Positions 10,199 through 18,819 of a DNA stretch of 46,531 bases are shown here, piece after piece; position 1 is the first letter of the stretch; each line of letters begins with the position of its first letter. The translations under genes were made by a program, and so were the position numbers. Under the pieces are notes generated by a model. The model worked only from the letters and a program-made list of their open reading frames with translations. It was not told the origin of the DNA and searched no databases. This stretch comes from Halorubrum sp. Hd13 (GTDB lineage: Archaea > Halobacteriota > Halobacteria > Halobacteriales > Haloferacaceae): NCBI RefSeq assembly GCF_002252755.1, contig NZ_NHOY01000061.1, positions 1 to 46,531 of the forward strand. Direction: 5' to 3'.

Positions 10199-10212
10199 AT
10201 TATATAATTATT
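10199..10212 (-). promoter_or_regulatory. TATA box of the lectin-repeat/hydrolase gene
   Basis: On the minus strand the run reads taattatata, in an unusually A/T-rich 130-base stretch. Its centre is about 30 bases from the ATG at 10175, the normal archaeal spacing for a near-leaderless transcript. This decides the start codon of the gene. Confidence 0.7.
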
Positions 10213-10504
10213 TGACACTTCATCAGATAATTCATGTGATAAGAACCTCAATTGTGCACCTATCCGTCTTAAGCTAATCGGAGCGTTCAGAGAACGCCCG
10301 CTGTTAGAAACGTGCTAACCGGTGGATACCCGGCTTTCACCCGATTCGGTGATAGAGGAGCGTTTGGTAAATCGCTTAACGAATTTTCGGCTGCACAGAC
10401 CGGCTCTGGCAACCGGGTTCGACCAGCGCAATGGCGAGAAACCAGTGGCTGATCTCTTGGTTTGACCGCCAGCAATCTCATTCGTTGCGCCTCGTCCTCG
10501 CCGC

Positions 10505-10557
10505 TGTCTGCTTGAGTCTCACCCGACTGCACCGCCCCGTACCTCACGCCTCCCCTA
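10505..10557 (-). repeat. Dispersed repeat core, copy 1
   Basis: This 53-base stretch is the reverse complement of the core at 36319-36369, with a few mismatches. Shared blocks are ggggaggcgtgaggtacgg and gactcaa (read on the minus strand). Flanking sequence up to about 10645 has the same style (gtggcgcgtgcctgcgagcg on the minus strand). From memory, similar sequences are scattered through Halorubrum genomes; that needs a database search to confirm. Confidence 0.7.
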
Positions 10558-10684
10558 CCCCGCGGCTCACTACGTTCGCCGCCTCCCTCGTGCGTGCTGC
10601 TCGCGGCCGTGGGGCGCTCGCAGGCACGCGCCACCGCACATCACTTATCAATAGTCCTGTGCAACGACCGACTTCCGCTCCTCC

Positions 10685-11584
10685 TCACTCCCCGCCGAGC
10701 AGTTCGACGAGCAGCGCGTTCTGCGCGTGCATCCGGTTCTCCGCCTGGTCCCAGACGAGGGCGCGGTCTGACTCCAGCACGTCGTCGGTGACCTCCTCGC
10801 CGCGGTGCGCGGGCAGGCAGTGCATCACCTTCGCGTCGGTGCCCGCCAGCAGGTCCGCGTTCAGCTGGAACCCGTCGAAGGCGGCGAGCTTCTCCTCGCG
10901 CAGGTCCTCCTGCCCCATCGAGATCCACACGTCGGTGTAGACGACGTCGGCGCCGTCGATCGCGGCCTCGGGGTCCGTGGTCGGCTCCACGTCCGCCCCG
11001 AACTCGGCGGCGCGGTCGAAGACGTCGGGGTCCATCCCGTAGTCGGCTGGGGTGGCGACGGAGACGTCGACGCCGGCCATCGCGGCGCCGACGACGAACG
11101 ACTGCCCGACGTTGTTGCCGTCGCCGACCCACGCGACGGTGGCGTCCTCTCCGACCGTCTCGCGGATGGTGAGCAGGTCGGCGAGCGTCTGGCAGGGGTG
11201 CGCCTCGTCAGTGAGCCCGTTGATCACGGGGCAGTCGGCGTACTCGGCGAGCGTCTCGACGTCCTCGTGGTCGAACAGCCGGGCCATCACGCCGTCGACG
11301 TACCGGCCGAGCACGCGCGCGGTGTCCTTCAGCGGCTCACCGTGGCCGAGCTGGATGTCGTCCGGCCCGAGGAACATCGCGTGGCCGCCGAGCCGGGTCA
11401 TCCCCGTCTCGAAGGAGACCCGCGTGCGCGTCGAGGGCTTCTCGAAGATCATCCCGAGCGTCGCGTCGCCCAGTCGGGGGTCGGTCTCGCCCGCCTTCAT
11501 CGCGGCGGCGCGGTCGAGCAGGGCGTCCAGTTCGGCGGGCGTCACGTCGTCGATGTCGAGGAAGTCGTCGGTGGCGAGTGGCAT
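10685..11584 (-). CDS. argF: Ornithine carbamoyltransferase
   Basis: Condenses ornithine with carbamoyl phosphate to give citrulline, the sixth step of arginine synthesis. At 299 residues it is full length. The carbamoyl-phosphate site STRTR is at 51-55, HPCQ at 129-132 and the ornithine-site HCLP at 255-258. It is the last gene of the lysW-arg cluster, separated from the deacylase gene by 75 bases rather than overlapping it, so it may also have its own transcript. Arginine-deiminase-pathway (catabolic) OTCs are similar, but the position in the biosynthetic cluster favours the anabolic role. Confidence 0.95.
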   Translation of the reverse strand: MPLATDDFLDIDDVTPAELDALLDRAAAMKAGETDPRLGDATLGMIFEKPSTRTRVSFETGMTRLGGHAMFLGPDDIQLGHGEPLKDTARVLGRYVDGVMARLFDHEDVETLAEYADCPVINGLTDEAHPCQTLADLLTIRETVGEDATVAWVGDGNNVGQSFVVGAAMAGVDVSVATPADYGMDPDVFDRAAEFGADVEPTTDPEAAIDGADVVYTDVWISMGQEDLREEKLAAFDGFQLNADLLAGTDAKVMHCLPAHRGEEVTDDVLESDRALVWDQAENRMHAQNALLVELLGGE

Positions 11585-11659
11585 CGTGTGGTGTGTGGTG
11601 CGTGTGGTCCGTGGTGTCGTTCGAAAACGGTCGCGTGTCGGTGCTCGCGAGGCGTCGGG

Positions 11660-12853
11660 TTACAGTCGCTTCCGACAGACGTCGGTCAGGACGGTCACGG
11701 CGCGGTCCAGCTCGGAGAGCGGGAGCCGCTCGTCCGGCGCGTGGTCCAGGTCCGAGTTCCCGGGGCCGTAGGTGACCATCGGGCAGTCCCACGCCGCCGC
11801 GAAGAGGTTCATGTCGCTCGTCCCGGTCTTCCGGAGCAGGCGCACGCCGCCGCCGGCGCCCCGGATCGCGACGCGGAACGCCCGCGCCAGGCCGGTCCGC
11901 GGGCTCTCCATCACGGGCGGCATCGGGTCGCCCCAGTGGACCGACCCGGTCGACAGCTCCGCCTCCGCGAGCTCGTGGATCTCGTCGACCGGTCGGGAGG
12001 GCGGCACCCGCAGTTGGACGTCCATCGTCGTCTCCACCGCGAGCCCGTCGTCGCTCAGCCCGCCGTCGATCGAGATGGGCTTGGTCGTCACCTGATCGAA
12101 CACCGCGGTCTCCGGGTCCTCGGGGGTGAACGCCTCCTCGACGCCGTGCCACCAGTCGATCGCGTGCTGGATCGCGTTCGGCTCCGGCCGCGAGGAGTGG
12201 CCCGACTCGCTCGTGTTCACGTACGTCCCCTCGAGCAGGCCGCGGTAGCCGAGTGTGATCCCGGCCCAGCCGGAGGGCTCGCCGTTGATCACCGCCTCCG
12301 GCGCGTCGCGGTCGTCGATGAGGTGTCTCGCGCCGCCGGAGTCGACCTCCTCGCGGACGACGCCCACGAACGAGACGCCCGTCTTCACCGCCGCGACCGC
12401 CATCGAGACCAGCGGTCCCGTCGCGTCGACCGCCCCGCGACCCCACAGCACGGGCTCGCCGGGCTTGCCGACGCGGACGTCGGACGGTTCGGGCAGTTCG
12501 CCTTCGGGGGGCGCCGCCCGCACCTCGACCGGGATGTCGCCCGGGACCGTGTCGACGTGCGAGGTCAGGAGGACGGCGTCGTCGGCGGGCGCCCGGACGT
12601 TCCCGCCGTCGTCGACCCACGCGTCCCGACCGTTCGCCTCGAAGAAGTCGACGAGCCGCTCCGCGGCCCGCTCCTCTTCGCCCGAGGGCGAGGGGATCGA
12701 CACCATGTCGTACAGCAGCTTCCGGGCCGGCGTGTCGCAGGCGGCGGGGTAGCCCCCGCCGGCGACGACGTCGGTCCCGGCCGCGGACGACTCGGCCGCC
12801 GCGTCCTCGGCGTCCGACTCCGCGCCGCTCTCGCGTCCCTTCCCGGTCGCCAT
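11660..12853 (-). CDS. lysK: [LysW]-ornithine hydrolase (ArgE/LysK-type M20 deacylase)
   Basis: Zinc peptidase of the M20/ArgE-DapE family that releases ornithine (or lysine) from the LysW carrier protein. It is 397 residues. Residues 1-40 are a low-complexity acidic extension before the family core, which begins near ARKLLYDMVSIPSPSG. Metal-binding and catalytic blocks visible are SHVDTVPGD, WGRGAVDATGP and VREEVDSGG. The ATG overlaps the argD stop by one base (TGATG), implying translational coupling. In haloarchaea with a single LysW locus linked to argG/argH, the pathway assignment is arginine. Dual arginine/lysine use cannot be excluded from sequence. Confidence 0.92.
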   Translation of the reverse strand: MATGKGRESGAESDAEDAAAESSAAGTDVVAGGGYPAACDTPARKLLYDMVSIPSPSGEEERAAERLVDFFEANGRDAWVDDGGNVRAPADDAVLLTSHVDTVPGDIPVEVRAAPPEGELPEPSDVRVGKPGEPVLWGRGAVDATGPLVSMAVAAVKTGVSFVGVVREEVDSGGARHLIDDRDAPEAVINGEPSGWAGITLGYRGLLEGTYVNTSESGHSSRPEPNAIQHAIDWWHGVEEAFTPEDPETAVFDQVTTKPISIDGGLSDDGLAVETTMDVQLRVPPSRPVDEIHELAEAELSTGSVHWGDPMPPVMESPRTGLARAFRVAIRGAGGGVRLLRKTGTSDMNLFAAAWDCPMVTYGPGNSDLDHAPDERLPLSELDRAVTVLTDVCRKRL

Positions 12854-13980
12854 CACCCGATCACCTCCGCGAGGGCGTCGACGACCGCGTCGGCGTGCTC
12901 GCGCTCGATCGTCAGCGGCGGGAGCAGGCGCAACACGGTCCGGCCCGCCGGCAGCGCGAGGATCTGGTGGTCGATCGCGAGGTCGCGAAGCAGGCGGTTC
13001 GAGCCGCGCTTCACCTCGATGCCGATCATCAGGCCGTCGCCGCGCACGTCGCGGACCTCGTCGCCGAGGCGCTCCTCGACCTGCCCGCGGAGGTACGCGC
13101 CGACCTCGGCGGCGTGGTCCGGGAGCCCCTCGCGCTCGATGACGTCGAGCGTGGCGCCTGCCGCCGCCGACACCACGGGCCCGCCCGAGAACGTCGAGCC
13201 GTGGTTCCCGGCGTCCTCGGCGATCCAGTCGCGGCACAGCGTCGCACCGATCGGGAGCCCGCTGCCGAGCCCCTTCGCGGTCGTGAGGACGTCCGGGACG
13301 ACGTCGTGCTTATCGGCCGCCCATAGCGACCCCGTGCGGCCGAGCCCGGTCTGGATCTCGTCGAGGATCATCGCCGCGCCCGACGTCGCCGTCGCGACGC
13401 GGACCGCCTGCAGGTACTCGGTGTCGGCGGGGTTGATCCCGCCTTCGCCCTGGAGGGGTTCCAGGATCACCGCGGCGGTCTCGTCGTCGACGGCCTCGCG
13501 CATCGCCTCGGCGTCGCCGTACTCGACGAACTCGACGCCGCCCGCGAGCGGCTCGAACCCGTTCTTATACTTCTGTTTCCAGGTGGTCGCGAGCGCGCCC
13601 ATCGTCCGACCGTGGAACCCCTGGGTCGTCGCGACGATCTTCTCGCGGCCCGTCGCGTGCCGGGCGAACTTCAGCGCGGCCTCGTTGGCCTCCGTGCCGG
13701 AGTTACAGAGCCAGACGTTGTCGACGTCGACCGGCCCAGTCTCGGCGAGCCGCTCGTACAGCGCCGTCCGCGCCGCGTGCGGGTACGACGCCTGCACGTA
13801 CATGAGCTCTTCCAGCTGGCTCGTCGCGGCGTCGACGACCTCGGGGTGGCAGTGACCGACCGGCGTGCAGGCGTAGCTCGCCCCGAAGTCGAGGTACTCG
13901 GTGCCGTTGGTGTCCGTGACGTACACCTCGTCGCCCGAGGCGATCTCGATCGGCTTCTCCGAGAAGACGAAGCCGCTCAC
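12853..13980 (-). CDS. argD: [LysW]-glutamate-semialdehyde / acetylornithine aminotransferase
   Basis: Class III PLP aminotransferase that converts LysW-bound glutamate semialdehyde to LysW-bound ornithine. At 375 residues it is compact and typical for the LysJ/ArgD group. The NSGTEANEAALK block is at 93-104, the PLP-contact motif ILDEIQTGLGRTG at 205-217 and the Schiff-base lysine at K236 in TTAKGLGSG. The start is a GTG that overlaps the argB stop by four bases (GTGA). The gene ends in a one-base overlap with lysK. It sits inside the tightly packed lysW operon. Confidence 0.95.
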   Translation of the reverse strand: MSGFVFSEKPIEIASGDEVYVTDTNGTEYLDFGASYACTPVGHCHPEVVDAATSQLEELMYVQASYPHAARTALYERLAETGPVDVDNVWLCNSGTEANEAALKFARHATGREKIVATTQGFHGRTMGALATTWKQKYKNGFEPLAGGVEFVEYGDAEAMREAVDDETAAVILEPLQGEGGINPADTEYLQAVRVATATSGAAMILDEIQTGLGRTGSLWAADKHDVVPDVLTTAKGLGSGLPIGATLCRDWIAEDAGNHGSTFSGGPVVSAAAGATLDVIEREGLPDHAAEVGAYLRGQVEERLGDEVRDVRGDGLMIGIEVKRGSNRLLRDLAIDHQILALPAGRTVLRLLPPLTIEREHADAVVDALAEVIG

Positions 13981-14903
13981 GCGGTCTCACCTCCGCTCTC
14001 GGCCTGATCTGCGACCGCCGACCGCTCGATCGCCGTCCCCTCGCCGCCGAGCGCGGCGACGATCGGGTCGTTGACGTTGGCGTCGGCGACGACGACGCGC
14101 CCGGCGCCGCCGGAGAGCGCCTCCGTCGCGGCCATCACCTTCTTGCCCATGAACCCCTCGGCGGCGTCCTCGACCGCCGCCAGCTCGTCGGGCGTCGACG
14201 CCGACTCGATCAGCGTGTCGGGATCGTCGGGGTCCGCGTACACGCCCGCCACGTCCGTCAGCAGGACGAGGTCGGCGCCGAGCGCGCCGGCGACCGCGGC
14301 GGCCGCCCGGTCGGCGTCGGCGTTGACCGGCGTGACGCCGCCGTCGCTCTCTCTCCCCTCCATCGGGGGCGAGACGACGGGAGTGTAGCCGTCGCCGAGC
14401 AGTCCCGAGAGGAGACCGGCGTTCACCGACTCGATCCGCCCGGAGTGCTCGCCGCGGCGGATCTTCTTCTTGCCGTCCTCGACCACGCGGACCGCCGACT
14501 TGCGAGGCCCAGAGAGGAGCCCGCCGTCGACGCCCGAGAGGCCGACCGCGTCGACACCGGCCTCGCGGAACCGGGCGGTCAGCTCCGCGTTGAGCTTCCC
14601 GGCCATCGCCATCGTGAACGCCTCCATCGCGTCCGCGTCGGTGAACCGGCCCGTGACGCCGGAGGCGGACTCGACGTACTCCGGCTCCATGCCGAGCCGC
14701 TCGATCGTCTCGTCGACGACCGTGGAGCCGCCGTGGACGACGACGATCCGCCGCCCGTCGGCGGCGAGGCGGGCGACGTCGCCGACCGCGCCGGCCGGGT
14801 CGACCGCCTTCGCGCCGCCGATCTTGACGACGACGGGGGGCTCGTCGGCGGGGTCGCCCCCGCCGTCGGCGACCGCGACCGTCGCGTCGCGCCCGCCCCT
14901 CAT
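13977..14903 (-). CDS. argB: [LysW]-glutamate kinase (ArgB/LysZ family)
   Basis: Amino-acid kinase that phosphorylates the glutamate attached to LysW. The 308 residues include an N-terminal extension of about 20. The family blocks are VVVKIGGAKAV (nucleotide-binding lysine and glycines), VVVHGGSTVVD and the C-terminal nucleotide site with VLLTDVAGVYADP. The start ATG overlaps the argC stop by four bases (ATGA), and the gene's end overlaps argD by four bases. It could also be called acetylglutamate kinase, but the neighbouring lysW and argX genes make the carrier-protein substrate more likely. Confidence 0.94.
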   Translation of the reverse strand: MRGGRDATVAVADGGGDPADEPPVVVKIGGAKAVDPAGAVGDVARLAADGRRIVVVHGGSTVVDETIERLGMEPEYVESASGVTGRFTDADAMEAFTMAMAGKLNAELTARFREAGVDAVGLSGVDGGLLSGPRKSAVRVVEDGKKKIRRGEHSGRIESVNAGLLSGLLGDGYTPVVSPPMEGRESDGGVTPVNADADRAAAAVAGALGADLVLLTDVAGVYADPDDPDTLIESASTPDELAAVEDAAEGFMGKKVMAATEALSGGAGRVVVADANVNDPIVAALGGEGTAIERSAVADQAESGGETA

Positions 14904-15988
14904 GGCGATCCCACCGGGTGGAGTCCCCCGAACTCGAGACCGGCGGTCTCCGGCAGTCCGAGCGCGACGTTCGCCGCGTGGACCGCCTGGCCCGCCGACC
15001 CCTTGGTCATGTTGTCGATCGCCGAGAAGACGACGACGCGCCGGTTGCCGGGGTCGAGCTCGAAGCCGACTTCGCCGTGGTTCGTGCCCGCGACCGACTT
15101 CGGCTCTGGGTAACGGTAGACGCCGCCCCCGCCGGAGACGATCCGCATGAACGGCTCGTCGGCGTACGCGCCGCGGTACGCCGTCCACAGGTCCCCCTTC
15201 GAGACCGGCTCGTCGGGGAAGACGTGGCAGGTCGCGCTCGCGCCGCGCACCATGTCGACCGCGTGGACGGTGAAGGAGACGTCGAGTCCGAGGTACGCCT
15301 CGATCTCCGCCTCGTGGCGGTGTCCGGTCGGGGCGTACGGGCGGACCACGCCGGAGCGCTCCGGGTGCGAGGAGGCCGCGCCGCCGCCGGCGCCGCCCTC
15401 CGAGGAGCCGACCTTCACGTCGACGACGACCTCGCCCGCGTCCGGGCCGAGCGCGCCGGCGTCCACGAGCGGCTTCAGCCCGAGGATCGTCGCCGTCGCG
15501 TTGCAGCCCCCGCCGGCGATCAGGTCGGCGCCGGGGAGGTTCTCGCGGTTGATCTCGGGGAGCGCGTACTCCGCGCGCTCCAGGTACTCCGGCGACTCGT
15601 GGCCGTCGTACCACTCGTCGTAGGCGTCGGCCTCGGGCAGCCGGAAGTCGGCCGAGAGGTCGACGACGGTGTCGGCGACCTCGAAGTACTCGTCGATCCG
15701 CCCCATCGAGACGCCGTGCGGCGTCGCCGAGAAGAGCACGTCGACGGACTCCAAGTCGTCCGGGTCGGAGAAACGCAGGTCGAGCCCGCGCAGGTTCGGA
15801 TGCGACCGGCCGACGGTCATGTTGTCCGCCGACCGCGACGTGGCCTGCACCACGTCGAACGCGGGGTGGCCGGTGAGGAGCCGCAGCAGCTCGCCGCCGG
15901 TGAACCCGGTGCCGCCGACGACGCTCGCGGTGTACGTCTCGTCGGGCGTCGCGTCGTCCGCGGCGGTCGCTCCGGACTCCGCCGTCAT
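14900..15988 (-). CDS. argC: [LysW]-glutamyl-phosphate reductase (ArgC/LysY family)
   Basis: NADPH-dependent reductase that makes LysW-bound glutamate semialdehyde from the acyl phosphate. It has 362 residues. The N-terminal Rossmann motif is VVGGTGFTGGELLRLL at about 23-38 and the catalytic cysteine is C162 in GGGCNATATI, the typical ArgC active site. HPERSGVVRPYAPTGHRHE matches the substrate-binding loop. Residues 1-18 are a short acidic extension. It overlaps argX upstream and argB downstream by four bases each, so the cluster is probably translated in a coupled manner. Confidence 0.95.
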   Translation of the reverse strand: MTAESGATAADDATPDETYTASVVGGTGFTGGELLRLLTGHPAFDVVQATSRSADNMTVGRSHPNLRGLDLRFSDPDDLESVDVLFSATPHGVSMGRIDEYFEVADTVVDLSADFRLPEADAYDEWYDGHESPEYLERAEYALPEINRENLPGADLIAGGGCNATATILGLKPLVDAGALGPDAGEVVVDVKVGSSEGGAGGGAASSHPERSGVVRPYAPTGHRHEAEIEAYLGLDVSFTVHAVDMVRGASATCHVFPDEPVSKGDLWTAYRGAYADEPFMRIVSGGGGVYRYPEPKSVAGTNHGEVGFELDPGNRRVVVFSAIDNMTKGSAGQAVHAANVALGLPETAGLEFGGLHPVGSP

Positions 15989-16893
15989 GCGGTCGCCTCC
16001 GTGGCGTCGTCGTCCGCGGCGTCGCCGTCGGCGGCCGCGGCGGCCTTCGCCTCCAGCCAGTCGACGACTTCCGCGGGGACGTCGACGTCGGTGGCCGCGT
16101 CGAGCGCCTTGAACTCGACGGTGTGGTTCACCTCGTGGACGGTGTACTCGCCGGAGTCGGTCCCGCCGACCTCCATCAGGTCGACACCGAGCATCCCGCC
16201 GCCGACCGCCTCGCTCGCGCGCTCGACCAGCTCCAGCGCGCGGTCGTCGAGGTCGAACGACGCCGTCTCGCCGCCCTTCGCGGCGTTCGTGAGCCAGTGG
16301 TCAGACGACCGAGTCATCGCGGCTATCGGCTCGCCGTCGACCGCCAGCACGCGGATGTCGCGGCCGGGCTTGTCGACGAACTCCTGCACGTAGAACACCT
16401 TGTGCTCGTAGTGGCCGAGCGTCTCCTTGTGCTCTAAGATCGCCTCGGCCGCGTCTCGGGTGTCGATCTTCGCCATCAGCCGGCCCCACGAGCCGACGAC
16501 GGGCTTGAGCACGCAGGGGTAGCCGAACGACTCGATCGCCTCCAGCGCGGCCTCCTTCGTGAACGCGACCTCGGTCGCCGGGGTCGGGACGTCCGCCTCG
16601 GCGAGCGCGAGCGAGTTCTTCGCCTTGTCGGCGCAGACGTCGCCCGTCTCCGGGCCGTTCACGACCGGGACGCCGTAGCTGTCGAGGAACCGCGCCGCGT
16701 ACAGCGAGCGGCTCGTCGACAGGCAGCGGTCGACGACCAGATCGAGGCCGTCGACGTTCGCGGTCGTCGACTCCAGGCCGAACCGCTCCTTGCGTACGTC
16801 GATCTTCTCGACGTCGTGGTCCCGGTCGCGGAGCTCGTTGAGCAGGAGCTTCTCGTCCTTCCGGATCCGGGAGTAGAGGATCCCTACGCGCAT
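15985..16893 (-). CDS. argX: Glutamate-[LysW] ligase ArgX (ATP-grasp)
   Basis: ATP-grasp ligase that joins the amino group of glutamate to the C-terminal glutamate of LysW, opening the carrier-bound arginine route. The product is 302 residues. It starts MRVGILYSRIRKDEK; an in-frame GTG nine bases upstream is less likely. The ATP-grasp core is visible as YPCVLKPVVGSWGR and the metal/ATP block with GEYTVHEVNHTVEFK near residues 255-270. It lies 41 bases after lysW and overlaps argC by four bases. The LysX paralogue would use aminoadipate; the arg context favours glutamate. Confidence 0.94.
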   Translation of the reverse strand: MRVGILYSRIRKDEKLLLNELRDRDHDVEKIDVRKERFGLESTTANVDGLDLVVDRCLSTSRSLYAARFLDSYGVPVVNGPETGDVCADKAKNSLALAEADVPTPATEVAFTKEAALEAIESFGYPCVLKPVVGSWGRLMAKIDTRDAAEAILEHKETLGHYEHKVFYVQEFVDKPGRDIRVLAVDGEPIAAMTRSSDHWLTNAAKGGETASFDLDDRALELVERASEAVGGGMLGVDLMEVGGTDSGEYTVHEVNHTVEFKALDAATDVDVPAEVVDWLEAKAAAAADGDAADDDATEATA

Positions 16894-16934
16894 GTCGACC
16901 ACTCGGGAGTCGCGGTCGCGGCGATCGTCGCCAT

Positions 16935-17123
16935 CTACTCGCCCCAGTCCTCCTCGAGTTCGGGGGCCTCCTCTAACACGACGGGGTCCAGCGAGATGAC
17001 CTCCAGCTCGGTCCCGGTGACCGGGCTGTCGATGATCTCGCCGACCTCGACGTCGGCCGGAAGCTCGATCTCCTCGCCCGTGATCGGGTCCTCTGCCAGC
17101 AGCGTGTCGGTGTCGGTCGTCAT
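16935..17123 (-). CDS. lysW: Carrier protein LysW lacking the zinc-binding cysteines
   Basis: Small acidic carrier protein that holds arginine intermediates on its C-terminal glutamate. It is 62 residues. The C-terminus EELEEDWGE-type signature (here PELEEDWGE) and the VEVGEIIDSPVTGTELEV core identify it. Canonical LysW has two CPxCG-type zinc half-sites. Here both are replaced: DPITG at 12-16 and SPVTG at 33-37, with no cysteine anywhere in the protein. The start MTTDTD is chosen because a cctttatc TATA-like element lies about 31 bases upstream; a GTG four codons earlier would leave too little room. It is the first gene of the lysW-argXCBDEF transcript. Confidence 0.93.
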   Translation of the reverse strand: MTTDTDTLLAEDPITGEEIELPADVEVGEIIDSPVTGTELEVISLDPVVLEEAPELEEDWGE

Positions 17124-17150
17124 CGTGGCAGACACTCGACTGCGAACGGT

Positions 17151-17158
17151 GATAAAGG
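17151..17158 (-). promoter_or_regulatory. TATA-like element of the lysW-arg operon
   Basis: On the minus strand it reads cctttatc, centred about 31 bases before the lysW ATG. It lies in a 223-base A/T-richer gap after argH, so lysW-argXCBDEF has its own promoter rather than depending only on argGH read-through. Confidence 0.6.
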
Positions 17159-17346
17159 CTTCGAACTTATTGGATAGTTTACATAAAATGGATCGGCCGC
17201 TAACGGAAGCAGTTCGGCGAAATCGGGCCGTATCGAGATCGGATGTCAGATCTCGGTAGTAAATGTGTTCCCCTTACGGGGACGGTCGTCGACGTCGGTC
17301 GGGGGGGCGCCGACCGAGGCGACGAACGCCGAGCGGTCGTCGCGGC

Positions 17347-18819
17347 TCAGACATAGCGATCGACCTCCGCGCCCAGCGCCTCGCTCGCGGCGGCGAGCGC
17401 GTCGCGCTCCGCCGCCAGCGCGTCGCGGTCCGCCTCGATCCCGGACTCGACGACGGCGAGTTCCTCGGCGACCGCCTCGGGGGCCGGTCCCCCGGCGGAA
17501 TCGCGGCTCGCCACGCTGGCCGCGGGGTCGAGCGCCGACTCCAACTCCTCGCGGCTCACGTACGCCGAGAGGGGCTCACCGGTCACGTTTCGAGTGGCCT
17601 CGTCAACTTTTGCGGCCGCCGCGTCTGGCGAGTCGTCGTCACCCACCGTCTCCGCGGCCGTCGCGACGATCTCGTGGGCCGTCCGGAACGGCAGCCCGCT
17701 CATCGCGAGCAGGTCGGCGACCCCCGTCGCCGTCGAGAAGCCGTCGCCCGCGGCGCCCGCGAGCGCCGCCGCGTCCCAGTCGGCCGTCGCGACCGCGCCC
17801 GCCGCGACCTCGGTCGCCTCCCGCACGTCGTCGGCGATCTCGAACACGCCCGCGTGGGCGCGCTGGAGATCGCGGTTGTACGCGCGCGGGAGCCCCTTGA
17901 GCAGGCTCAGCGTCCCCGTCGCCTCCCCGATCGCGTCGCCGGCGACGCCGCGGGTCAGCTCCAGCGTGTCGGGGTTCTTCTTCTGCGGCATGATCGACGA
18001 CGTGGACGAATACGCGTCCGACAGCTCCACGAACCCCTTGTTCGAGAAGAGGATGAGGTCCTCCGCGAGCCCCGACAGCGTCGTCGCGAGCGTGGCGCAG
18101 GCGGTCGCGCCCTCCGCGAGGAAGTCGCGGGCCGACGCCGCGTCCGTGGAGTTCCGGACCTGACCGTCGAACCCGAGCAGCTCGGCGGTGCGGTCGCGGT
18201 CGATATCGAACGGCGTCCCGGCGAAGGCGGCCGCGCCGAGCGGCGACCGGTTGACCCGGTCGTACGCGTCGAGCAGGCGCTCGGTGTCGCGCGCGACCCC
18301 GCCCTCGTACGACAGCAGGTAGTGCGCGACCGTCGTCGGCTGGGCCGGCTGGAGGTGCGTGTAGCCGGGCATCACGGTCTCGGCGTGCTCGCTCGCCACC
18401 TCGACGAGCGCCTCGCGGAGCGCGACCGTGGCCTCGGCGGCCGCGAGCAGGTCCTCACGGAGCCGGTACCGGATGCAGGTCGCCACCTCGTCGTTGCGCG
18501 AGCGGGCGGTGTGCATCCGCCCGCCGTCCGGCCCGACGCGGTCGATGACGGCCGTCTCGATCGCCTCGTGAACGTCCTCGCCGTCCGGGAGGTCGCCGTG
18601 ACCGGCGGCCTCCACGTCGTCGAGCGCGCCGAGGATCTCGCCGGCGACCGCGTCGTCGACGATCGCCCGCTCGGCGAGCATCACCGTGTGCGCGCGGTCG
18701 ACCGCGAGGTCCGCCTCGAAGATGGCCGCGTCGGCCGTGAGGCTCGATAGGAACTCGCGGGCGGGGCCGCCGCTGAAGCGGTCGCGCCGGACGGCGGTGC
18801 CGGGATCGTCGTCGGTCAT
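17347..18819 (-). CDS. argH: Argininosuccinate lyase
   Basis: Splits argininosuccinate into arginine and fumarate, the last step of arginine synthesis. It has 490 residues. The fumarase/aspartase superfamily blocks are HTARSRND at 103-110, PGYTHLQPAQPT at 151-162 and the signature loop SSTSSIMPQKKNPD at 271-284 with the catalytic serine. The start codon follows the argG stop with no gap (TAGATG). The C-terminal 60 residues are alanine/glutamate-rich and helical. Expected length and motifs are intact. Confidence 0.96.
   Translation of the reverse strand: MTDDDPGTAVRRDRFSGGPAREFLSSLTADAAIFEADLAVDRAHTVMLAERAIVDDAVAGEILGALDDVEAAGHGDLPDGEDVHEAIETAVIDRVGPDGGRMHTARSRNDEVATCIRYRLREDLLAAAEATVALREALVEVASEHAETVMPGYTHLQPAQPTTVAHYLLSYEGGVARDTERLLDAYDRVNRSPLGAAAFAGTPFDIDRDRTAELLGFDGQVRNSTDAASARDFLAEGATACATLATTLSGLAEDLILFSNKGFVELSDAYSSTSSIMPQKKNPDTLELTRGVAGDAIGEATGTLSLLKGLPRAYNRDLQRAHAGVFEIADDVREATEVAAGAVATADWDAAALAGAAGDGFSTATGVADLLAMSGLPFRTAHEIVATAAETVGDDDSPDAAAAKVDEATRNVTGEPLSAYVSREELESALDPAASVASRDSAGGPAPEAVAEELAVVESGIEADRDALAAERDALAAASEALGAEVDRYV

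Larger units (their letters stand above)
10176..10684. other. 509-base intergenic region: promoter plus dispersed-repeat fragment
   Basis: The left 130 bases are A/T-rich and hold the promoter of the lectin-repeat gene. The right half is G/C-rich and contains a fragment of the repeat also seen near 36.3 kb. An open frame of about 115 codons on the minus strand covers the repeat, but its composition (ERSEPRGRGG-type) is that of translated repeat DNA and I do not call it a gene. Confidence 0.6.

Noticed and set aside
10287-10634. 115-codon minus-strand frame in the argF-lectin gap
   Set aside because: It covers the dispersed repeat, and its product looks like translated repeat DNA with no domain and no promoter.
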